Part shown: positions 1 through 5,283 of the stretch, piece by piece
Layout: each line of letters starts with the position of its first letter
How positions within the stretch are numbered: the first letter of the stretch is position 1
From: Fimbriimonadaceae bacterium
GTDB taxonomy: Bacteria; Armatimonadota; Fimbriimonadia; Fimbriimonadales; Fimbriimonadaceae
Assembly (NCBI GenBank): GCA_025451715.1
Contig: JANWJY010000076.1
Location: forward strand, 1 to 6,239
Length of the DNA: 6,239 bases
Direction of reading: 5' to 3'
Translations under genes and position numbers: made by a program
Notes under the pieces: model-generated
Databases searched by the model: none
Told to the model about the DNA's origin: nothing
Seen by the model: only the letters and a program-made list of their open reading frames with translations

Positions 1-626
1 CGCGCTGCGCCGAATGAGGCCGGGATCGGGTTTGCGGTCCTGCGGTCGCCGATGCGTCGCGCCATCTCGTTGCCGTAGACCTGCACGACGCCTGGCTCGC
101 CCACTCCGCTCGGGAGCAGGTAGTAGTACATCGGGCCGAAGGTGAGGTTCACCATCGAGCCGTAGTAGCCGCCGACGTTGCGCGGCGCGCCGATCTTGTG
201 GCTCTCACCGAGCACGCGCGAGATCCGGTTGGAGGCCGCAACGCGCATCCAGTCGCCGAGAACCACCGTGCCACCGCCAAGGAGGACGTTTCCGTTGGTG
301 TCGATCAGCCCCGGGTTCGGATCCGGGTCCTTAGGCGCCATCAGCTCGCGGGTCGCCTTGTTCCCTTGCACGAAGACCCCCAATCCGTTGGGAGTCTGGA
401 CGTGGGTCACCGTCCCGATGTAGTCCGGGATGTCATACCGCTCACCAGAGATGCGCTCCGCCTCGGTCTCGGCCAGGGCCGTCGCCGTGAGCGACGCTGA
501 GGTCGCCCGCAGCGCAGTGATGCCCGGAGGGAACACCTGGACCAGCGCCAGGATGCCCACGAGGAACACGACGATCACGACGAGTATCTCGATGAGCGAC
601 GTGCCTGCTTTCGTTCTAAGTCGCAT
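1..626 (-). CDS. PilV-like type IV prepilin / minor pseudopilin, 3' end cut by window edge
   Basis: Translating the minus strand from the ATG at 624-626 gives 208 codons with no stop before the left edge, so the C-terminus is missing. The N-terminus is a class III (prepilin) signal: a short basic leader MRLRTKAG, then TSLIEILVVIVVFLVGILAL, with likely PilD cleavage after Gly8 and the conserved Glu at mature position +5 (Glu13). The hydrophobic helix spans about residues 10-31. Residue +1 is Thr instead of the usual Phe, as in PilV/GspI-like minor pilins, which suggests a minor subunit of the pilus tip or initiation complex. The rest is a periplasmic/extracellular domain I do not recognise, rich in Gly, Pro and Tyr, with no Cys in the visible part. 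The gene begins 45 bases after the stop of the upstream prepilin, so the two are probably cotranscribed. AGAGGA at 640-645 is a plausible but distant (13 bases) ribosome binding site. The pilin-like class is secure; the PilV label is an inference. Confidence 0.85.
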   Translation of the reverse strand, partial: MRLRTKAGTSLIEILVVIVVFLVGILALVQVFPPGITALRATSASLTATALAETEAERISGERYDIPDYIGTVTHVQTPNGLGVFVQGNKATRELMAPKDPDPNPGLIDTNGNVLLGGGTVVLGDWMRVAASNRISRVLGESHKIGAPRNVGGYYGSMVNLTFGPMYYYLLPSGVGEPGVVQVYGNEMARRIGDRRTANPIPASFGAA

Positions 627-639
627 TGCTGTTTTTAGG

Positions 640-645
640 TCCTCT
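640..645 (-). promoter_or_regulatory. Probable ribosome binding site of the PilV-like prepilin
   Basis: The minus strand reads AGAGGA here, 13 bases before the ATG at 624-626, with an A-rich spacer (CCTAAAAACAGCA). The spacing is longer than the usual 5-10 bases, but I found no better-placed site and no nearby alternative start codon in frame. Confidence 0.45.
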
Positions 646-671
646 GAACTGAGTGAAGCTGCGCGGCGCCC

Positions 672-1541
672 TTATGGGTTGACCACGTACCTCCAGGACT
701 TGTTGTAGACGGCGTTGGCGTCCGCCGGTCGAGCCGAGCCGCCGAGGAACAGGATGATCTCGCGTCGGTTCTTCCTAGGAACCTGGTTCGAGTCGAGGTC
801 GCGGTAATAGCTGTTCCAGGTGATCATCGTGTCGTCAGGCGGGAGGCCGTAACCGAGCTGGCGCGGGTCGTCGGACGCGTTCCCGTTCTGGCTGATCGCG
901 AACTCGGTCCAGAAGAGCGTGTAGCGGAGCTCGAAGCGAGTCAGGCCGCCGGGCACCGGAACCTCTGCCGCGTCATAACCGCTGAGCTTGTAGAACTGCG
1001 CTGCAAGCGGATCGGGCGGGCTGGTGCACGGCACGACGCCTCCGCCAAGTCGGACGCAGCCGTCGTTGGGCCCGAACTGCTGTCGGGCCTCAGGGATGTC
1101 GTCTGCGGCGTCGGTGTCTCCATCGCCATCAAGGTCCATCACGGGCGCCGTCCCGATCGCGGCTGGATCCTGGTTCGGGTACACGGCGGTGGTGGTGTCC
1201 GCGTACCCATACCTGTTGTAGGCCGGAGTGAAGGTCTTGAGAGCCCCGACGCGCTTCTTATAGAGGTAGCTCTGGAGCTGGTCCGCTGGGATCACCTGCC
1301 CCATGTTCGGGCCCGACTGGTAGAGCGTCACGTAACCCAGGAGCTGGGGAGGGTACGCCCCCTGGTCGTTGAAGTAGAGGCCCAGCGCGGTTCGAAGCTG
1401 GTTCATCGACGCCATGTCGCCGTTGCGGAAGGCGCTGTCCTTAGCCTTCGAATAGACGGGGAAGATGATGGCCGACAGGATCGCGATAATCGCGATCACG
1501 ACCAACAGCTCGATCAACGTAAAAGCACGCACTCGTCTCAT
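672..1541 (-). CDS. Type IV prepilin / pseudopilin with calcium-loop-like motif
   Basis: From the ATG at 1539-1541 this is a 289-residue secreted subunit of the pilus or a pseudopilus. The leader MRRVRA is followed by FTLIELLVVIAIIAIL, a classic prepilin methylation motif. PilD would cut between Ala6 and Phe7, and Glu11 is the conserved +5 Glu. The hydrophobic helix covers about residues 7-27, then an amphipathic stretch (FPVYSKAKDSA to LGLYFNDQGAYP) as in GspG/PilA-like proteins. The C-terminal domain is long for a pilin. It holds DLDGDGDTDAADD at residues 136-148, resembling an EF-hand/dockerin calcium loop, and two Cys (162, 172) that could form a disulfide. Position -1 is Ala rather than the usual Gly. 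A TTG in frame at 1581-1583 has a better-spaced ribosome binding site and would add 14 residues, so the start is uncertain. It lies directly downstream of pilD, its predicted processing enzyme. Whether it is the major pilin cannot be told. Confidence 0.9.
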   Translation of the reverse strand: MRRVRAFTLIELLVVIAIIAILSAIIFPVYSKAKDSAFRNGDMASMNQLRTALGLYFNDQGAYPPQLLGYVTLYQSGPNMGQVIPADQLQSYLYKKRVGALKTFTPAYNRYGYADTTTAVYPNQDPAAIGTAPVMDLDGDGDTDAADDIPEARQQFGPNDGCVRLGGGVVPCTSPPDPLAAQFYKLSGYDAAEVPVPGGLTRFELRYTLFWTEFAISQNGNASDDPRQLGYGLPPDDTMITWNSYYRDLDSNQVPRKNRREIILFLGGSARPADANAVYNKSWRYVVNP

Positions 1542-1555
1542 CTGGTACCACCGGC

Positions 1556-1575
1556 GCCGCAGGTTAGACTGCGGC
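1556..1575 (-). promoter_or_regulatory. Small hairpin just upstream of the prepilin ATG
   Basis: The minus strand reads GCCGCAG, a six-base loop TCTAAC, then CTGCGGC: a perfect 7-bp GC-rich stem ending 14 bases before the ATG at 1539-1541. No T-tract follows, so it is unlikely to be a terminator. It could shield a processed pilin transcript or modulate initiation between the TTG (1581-1583) and ATG starts. If TTG is used, it lies inside the coding sequence. A chance stem of this size is possible in GC-rich DNA. Confidence 0.4.
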
Positions 1576-1590
1576 AGGTTCAAGCTTGTT

Positions 1591-1595
1591 CCCTT
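1591..1595 (-). promoter_or_regulatory. Ribosome binding site that may specify a TTG start for the prepilin
   Basis: AAGGG on the minus strand (within GAAGGGAA) lies exactly 7 bases before a TTG codon at 1581-1583 that is in frame with the prepilin. This spacing is close to ideal, while the ATG at 1539-1541 has only GGTGG six bases upstream. The site sits just past the pilD stop codon (1601-1603), consistent with termination-reinitiation coupling. Confidence 0.45.
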
Positions 1596-1600
1596 CAATG

Positions 1601-2662
1601 TCAGGGTTTTTGTAGGCCGACGTTCGTAGCGTAAGCGTTCCAGAGCCCCATGAGCCAGTCGTTGGCGAGCAGGGCCACGAGAGCCCCGGCTGCCAGGTAC
1701 GGCCCGAACGGAATCATCGTCAATTCTACTACAGGCTCCTCCTCGAACTCCTCGACCGCATACGGGTTCTCCCCGAACCAGCTCTCGTACAGCCGGGTGA
1801 ACAGGAGCCCGACCACGTCGATGCACAGAAGGTAGCCCAGGCCGCACTTGAGCAACGAGCCGATCGACTCAGGCTCATAGTGCTCGCCCATGATCTCGCT
1901 TTCAGGCTCCTTTGCGGCCTTCCGGCTCCTCACGATGGCCGTCACCACCCCGAAGACGGCCCCTAAGACCACCGCCACGGCGAAGCTCATCAGGGCCATG
2001 ACCGGCAGCAGCACAGCCCCGATCCCCCTGGCCATCTTGATGTCCCCGTGGCCCATGGCGTCCTTCCGAAAGGCGATCCGACCCAGGAACGCGATCCCCC
2101 ACAGCACGCCCCACCCGACCAGCGCCCCAGCGACCGAGTTGGGAATCCCCCACAGCCAGGCTTCGGGACTCCCCATCCAGATCAAGGCCGCGTTGAGCCC
2201 AAGCCCCACGAACAGCATGAACGCGTTGACCTGGTCTGGGATGATGTAGTGCGCCAGGTCGGTGAAGATCGCCGCGACCAACGCGGAGGCGAACAACGCG
2301 TACGCGATTCCATAAGCCGCCGCTTCGCCGAAGGACAAGTGCCCCGGCAAGAGCGGGTCGGACTTCAAGACGAAGATCTGGTACCAGATCACCGCCCAGA
2401 TCGAAGCGTTGATGAGCTCGACGATGAAGTACCGCGACGACACTTTCGCCTTGCAGTGCCGGCACTTTCCGCGAAGGAAAGCCCAGCTCAAGAGTGGGAT
2501 CAGGTCGGGCAGGCCGAGCCGGTGCTTGCACGAAGGGCAGAAGCTGTGCTTCGGCTCATTGATCGAAAGCCCGCGCGGGAGGCGGTAGATGACGACGTTG
2601 AGGAAGCTGCCGACGGCGGCCCCCACCCAGAAACCGACTATCCATGTCCACGCTGGAAACAC
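1601..2662 (-). CDS. pilD: Type IV prepilin leader peptidase / N-methyltransferase PilD
   Basis: An inner-membrane aspartyl protease (family A24) that removes prepilin leaders and methylates the new N-terminus. Numbered from the upstream ATG at 2708-2710, the N-terminal domain has the GSFLNVVIYRLP signature (34-45) and a zinc-type tetracysteine: C58-x2-C61 and C83-x2-C86. The catalytic aspartates are D151 (FTDLAHYIIPD) and D223 (GHGDIKM). The C-terminal IPFGPYLAAG motif is at 333-342. Several hydrophobic segments fit a polytopic membrane protein. An insertion of about 65-70 residues, including a possible extra membrane segment (284-304) and an acidic stretch, sits between the last helices, making it longer than the usual 260-290 residues. 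I place the start at GTG 2660-2662 (353 residues): AAGGA lies nine bases upstream, and the N-terminus then matches the family. The ATG at 2710 has no visible ribosome binding site. It stands after a hairpin behind pilC and directly before two prepilin genes. Confidence 0.95.
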   Translation of the reverse strand: MFPAWTWIVGFWVGAAVGSFLNVVIYRLPRGLSINEPKHSFCPSCKHRLGLPDLIPLLSWAFLRGKCRHCKAKVSSRYFIVELINASIWAVIWYQIFVLKSDPLLPGHLSFGEAAAYGIAYALFASALVAAIFTDLAHYIIPDQVNAFMLFVGLGLNAALIWMGSPEAWLWGIPNSVAGALVGWGVLWGIAFLGRIAFRKDAMGHGDIKMARGIGAVLLPVMALMSFAVAVVLGAVFGVVTAIVRSRKAAKEPESEIMGEHYEPESIGSLLKCGLGYLLCIDVVGLLFTRLYESWFGENPYAVEEFEEEPVVELTMIPFGPYLAAGALVALLANDWLMGLWNAYATNVGLQKP

Positions 2663-2671
2663 TCTGTCCCG

Positions 2672-2676
2672 TCCTT
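2672..2676 (-). promoter_or_regulatory. Ribosome binding site supporting the GTG start of pilD
   Basis: The minus strand has AAGGA here, followed by nine bases (CGGGACAGA) and GTG at 2660-2662. The upstream in-frame ATG at 2708-2710 is preceded by CTTTAAGCCTCG, which has no match to the 16S tail. This decides the preferred start, although the 16-residue longer form cannot be excluded. Confidence 0.5.
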
Positions 2677-2727
2677 GGGGTCGTGAGACCGCGCCCACAA
2701 GGTACCGCATCGAGGCTTAAAGAGTGA

Positions 2728-2753
2728 AGCCCGGCGGCCTTGGCCGCCGGGCT
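2728..2753 (-). terminator. Perfect GC-rich hairpin between pilC and pilD (terminator or attenuator)
   Basis: The minus strand reads AGCCCGGCGGCC, AA, GGCCGCCGGGCT: two perfectly complementary 12-base arms around a two-base centre. It begins 19 bases after the pilC stop codon. The bases after it on the minus strand are TCACTCTTTAAG, only a weak T-tract. On the plus strand the stem is followed by CCTTGGATT, with no T-run. It fits an intrinsic terminator or partial attenuator for the pilB-pilT-pilC transcript, or a 3'-end stabiliser. Because the genes on both sides belong to one system, partial read-through into pilD is likely. Confidence 0.65.
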
Positions 2754-2772
2754 CCTTGGATTGAACCCGTCG

Positions 2773-4005
2773 TTAGTTCTCGAAGCCGCCCTGCGAGAGC
2801 TGCTCAATGACCTTCAGCAGTGGGGCGAACATCGCGAGAACGATGAACAGGACCACCGCACCGAGCAGGACGATCAGGATCGGCTCAAGAGCCGCAGTCA
2901 GCGACTGGAGTGTCGCTTCGACCTCCGACTCGTAAAAGTCGGCGATCTTCTGCAGCATGAAGTCCAGCGAGCCGGACTCCTCACCGACGCCGATCATGTG
3001 CACGACCATCGGGGGGAACATCTTGCTCGCCTCGAGCGGGTCGCCGATCCGGTCTCCTTCTCGGATCCTGGCGCGGGCGTCGAGCACCGCGTCGGCCATG
3101 ATCGAGTTGCCGACCGTGCCGGCCACCGTCTCCATCGCCTGCAGGATCGGGACGCCCGACGTGAGCAGCGTGCCCATCGTGCGGCTGAACCGCGCCATGC
3201 AGACCTTGTGGTGGAGCTTGCCGAAGACGGGGATGATCAGCTTGATGCGGTCCGCGACGCGCCTGCCAAACCGGGTCCCGACGAACAGCTTCCACGCGAT
3301 CACGATCGCGATCGTCACGATGATGATGATGTGCCAGTTGTTCTTGAAGTTGTGCGAGAGGTTGATCAGGAACTTCGTCATCTCGGGGAAGTCGGTCTCC
3401 TTGAGGCCGATGTCCACGAAGAGCTTTGCAAACTCCGGAACGATGTAGCTGACGAGGAAGATGACGATCGCCGCCGCCGCCACGATGACGAGCGTCGGAT
3501 ACGTCAGCGCCGCCTTCACCTTGCGGCGCAGCTCAACATCCTTCTCAAGGAACTGCGAAAGGCGTTGGAGCGACTCTTCCAGCACGCCGCCGACCTCGCC
3601 CGCTCGGATGAGACCGATGAACAGGTTGCTGAACGTGCGCGGGTGGCGCTGCATGGCGCGCGAGAGGCTCTCGCCTCCTTCAACTCGCTCGCCGACGTCG
3701 AGAAGGATCTTCTTGAGTTTGGGATCCTCAGTCTGTCGGGAAAGGACGTCGAGGCACCGCACGAGCGAGACGCCCGCGTCGACCATCGTCGAGAACTGGC
3801 GGCAGAACACCGACAGCTTGATGAGCTTGACTTTCCCGTAGCCTCGCGAGCGCAGCGTGCCGCGCTTCTTGATCATCGTGACCTCGACGACTTCGAGGCC
3901 TTGCTCTTCGAACCGAGCCCTCAGTTTTTCTTCGGTCTCGGCTTCTGTAGTCCCCTTTTGGAGGGTTCCATTGGGATCTTTGTACGTGTAGCTGTAGATC
4001 GGCAT
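2773..4005 (-). CDS. pilC: Type IV pilus inner-membrane platform protein PilC (GspF family)
   Basis: A 410-residue inner-membrane protein that forms the platform linking the cytoplasmic PilB and PilT motors to pilin insertion. It opens with the typical MPIYSYTYKDPNG start, and an N-terminal cytoplasmic part runs to about residue 65. Two T2SSF repeats follow (about 67-190 and 270-392), each with the family Gly/Glu motif (AGEVGGVLEESL at 135-146 and GVGEESGSLDFML at 339-351). Membrane segments are visible at about 167-189, 224-241 and 373-396. Length is standard for PilC (about 400). Only three bases separate it from the pilT stop, and its ribosome binding site lies inside the last pilT codons, so it is very probably translationally coupled to pilT. 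The stop TAA is at 2773-2775. Nothing is missing. GspF of a type II secretion system is the main alternative, but the PilT neighbour argues for a pilus. Confidence 0.96.
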   Translation of the reverse strand: MPIYSYTYKDPNGTLQKGTTEAETEEKLRARFEEQGLEVVEVTMIKKRGTLRSRGYGKVKLIKLSVFCRQFSTMVDAGVSLVRCLDVLSRQTEDPKLKKILLDVGERVEGGESLSRAMQRHPRTFSNLFIGLIRAGEVGGVLEESLQRLSQFLEKDVELRRKVKAALTYPTLVIVAAAAIVIFLVSYIVPEFAKLFVDIGLKETDFPEMTKFLINLSHNFKNNWHIIIIVTIAIVIAWKLFVGTRFGRRVADRIKLIIPVFGKLHHKVCMARFSRTMGTLLTSGVPILQAMETVAGTVGNSIMADAVLDARARIREGDRIGDPLEASKMFPPMVVHMIGVGEESGSLDFMLQKIADFYESEVEATLQSLTAALEPILIVLLGAVVLFIVLAMFAPLLKVIEQLSQGGFEN

Positions 4006-4008
4006 GGT

Positions 4009-5223
4009 TTATCTCCTCGGTGATGCTCCGGCTTGGCCGCCGGCAGCTCCCCCTAGATTGATCATCTTCTTAAGTTCGTCTTGGTTCTGGCAGCGCAGCA
4101 GGGCCTCTTCCAGGGTGATGATGCCCTTCATGTACATGTCGCGCAGGCACTGATCCATCGACATCATTCCGTGCGCGGCGCTGGTCTGGATCATCGACGG
4201 AATCTGGTGCGTCTTGTTCTCACGGATCAAGTTGCGGATCGCCGGGGAGGCGATCATGATCTCGTTGACAGGCACGCGTCCCGGGCCGCTCGCGCGCGGC
4301 AGGAGCTGCTGGGCGCAGATCGCGACGATGTTGTTCGAGAGCTGGACGCGGATCTGCTCCTGCTGGCCCGGAGGGAACACGTCGATGATGCGGTCGATCG
4401 ACTCGGCCGCGTTGTTCGTGTGCAGCGTCGCGAAGACCAAGTGGCCCGTTTCAGCCGCGGTGATCGCCAGCGCGATCGTCTCGGTGTCGCGCATTTCACC
4501 GACCAGGATGACGTCGGGGTCTTCACGGAGGCAGGCGCGCAGCGCGTTCGAGAACGCCTTCGTGTCGCCGCCAAGCTCGCGCTGGTTGATGATGCTGTTC
4601 TTATGCGCGTGCAGGTACTCGATCGGGTCCTCGATCGTGATGATGTGGACTGCCTTGCTCGTGTTGATGTAGTCCACCATCGCCGCAAGCGAGGTCGATT
4701 TGCCCGAGCCTGTGGGGCCGGTCACGAGGATCAGGCCGCGCGGCCTGTCCGAAAGAGTCTCAAGGATCGGCGGCAGGTTCAGCTCCCGCACCGTCGGGAT
4801 CCGGTTGGAGATCAGACGGAATGCGGCGGCGATCGCGCCGCGGTCGCGGTACATGTTCACGCGGAAGCGCGCGCGCTTCGGCAACTGGTACGAGAAGTCG
4901 AGCTCGAGCGTCGTCTCAAAGCGGTGGATGTTCTCGTCCGCGATGATCTCGTACATCATCCGCTGCGTCTGTTGCGGGTTGAACTTCTCGTAGTTCAGGC
5001 GCTTGAGGGCGCCGTCCTCTCGGATGACCGGCTCACTGTCCACGCAGATGTGAAGGTCCGAGCAGTTCCGGTCGACCACGACGTGCAGCAGCTCGTCGAT
5101 GTGGAGGTCGTCGAGCGTCTTGGGCTTGCCGCCTCCTCCGCCTTCCGCCATCGGGGGCGCCTCGGGGGGCGCGGTCGGAGGCGGGGTCACCTGGCCAAAT
5201 GCATCCGTTGACTTGTTTTCCAT
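4009..5223 (-). CDS. pilT: Type IV pilus retraction ATPase PilT
   Basis: A 404-residue cytoplasmic hexameric ATPase that powers pilus disassembly and hence twitching motility and DNA uptake. The PAS-like N-terminal domain covers about residues 40-145 (DELLHVVVDRNCSDLHI). The RecA-like domain carries Walker A GPTGSGKST (169-177), the Asp box TIEDPIEY (196-203), Walker B with catalytic Glu243 (DPDVILVGEMRD, 235-246) and the His box ATLHTN (265-270). AIRNLIRENK (328-337) matches the AIRNLIRE signature that separates PilT from PilB/GspE. It is longer than usual (about 345-370) because of a Pro/Gly-rich N-terminal extension (about 1-36) and a Gly/Ala-rich tail (391-404). The ATG at 5221-5223 follows a purine-rich leader without a strong ribosome binding site. 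I see no better start: Met25 has none either. The 60-base gap after pilB shows no clear hairpin or promoter, so it is probably the same operon. No zinc-binding Cys motif is expected or seen. Confidence 0.96.
   Translation of the reverse strand: MENKSTDAFGQVTPPPTAPPEAPPMAEGGGGGKPKTLDDLHIDELLHVVVDRNCSDLHICVDSEPVIREDGALKRLNYEKFNPQQTQRMMYEIIADENIHRFETTLELDFSYQLPKRARFRVNMYRDRGAIAAAFRLISNRIPTVRELNLPPILETLSDRPRGLILVTGPTGSGKSTSLAAMVDYINTSKAVHIITIEDPIEYLHAHKNSIINQRELGGDTKAFSNALRACLREDPDVILVGEMRDTETIALAITAAETGHLVFATLHTNNAAESIDRIIDVFPPGQQEQIRVQLSNNIVAICAQQLLPRASGPGRVPVNEIMIASPAIRNLIRENKTHQIPSMIQTSAAHGMMSMDQCLRDMYMKGIITLEEALLRCQNQDELKKMINLGGAAGGQAGASPRR
4013..4018 (-). promoter_or_regulatory. Ribosome binding site of pilC, embedded in the end of pilT
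   Basis: GAGGAG on the minus strand is formed by the last sense codons of pilT (CCG AGG AGA) and lies seven bases before the pilC ATG. The pilT stop TAA (4009-4011) sits inside the spacer. This arrangement indicates coupled translation of the retraction ATPase and the platform protein. Confidence 0.75.
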
Positions 5224-5283
5224 TCTCTGTCTGTTTCTCTCTTGACGTTGTGGTCTTGCCTATCGTTCTTCGCTGCCTGCGGC

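Noticed and set aside
1542..1847. The longer version of the prepilin frame, reaching back into pilD
   Set aside because: The upstream 102 codons overlap the pilD 3' end and look like a frame shadow (Arg/Gly/Val-rich). A pilin signal must be N-terminal, so only the TTG at 1581-1583 or the ATG at 1539-1541 is credible.
1902..2531. A 209-codon minus-strand frame and a 212-codon plus-strand frame (2048-2686) inside pilD
   Set aside because: Both overlap pilD in other frames and are Arg/Gly/Pro-rich with no domain, whereas pilD has its catalytic Asp and Cys residues.
2740..4023. A 427-codon open frame on the plus strand opposite pilC
   Set aside because: Its translation is a low-complexity mix of Arg, Asp, His and Glu with no recognisable domain, and it is exactly antisense to a fully conserved pilC. 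It is a codon-bias shadow in GC-rich DNA.
4614..4646. A 33-base stretch identical to 5922-5954
   Set aside because: Both copies encode the Asp box IITIEDPIEY of the paralogous ATPases PilT and PilB using the same preferred codons. Conserved protein plus codon bias explains it; there is no need to invoke a mobile repeat or gene conversion.
4081..5211. A 376-codon open frame on the plus strand opposite pilT
   Set aside because: Same pattern: Arg/Asp/Val/His-rich, no motif, antisense to a clear PilT with intact Walker motifs.
5224..5283. Possible promoter or terminator between pilB and pilT
   Set aside because: The 60-base gap has a purine-rich leader but no inverted repeat with a T-tract and no convincing -35/-10 pair.
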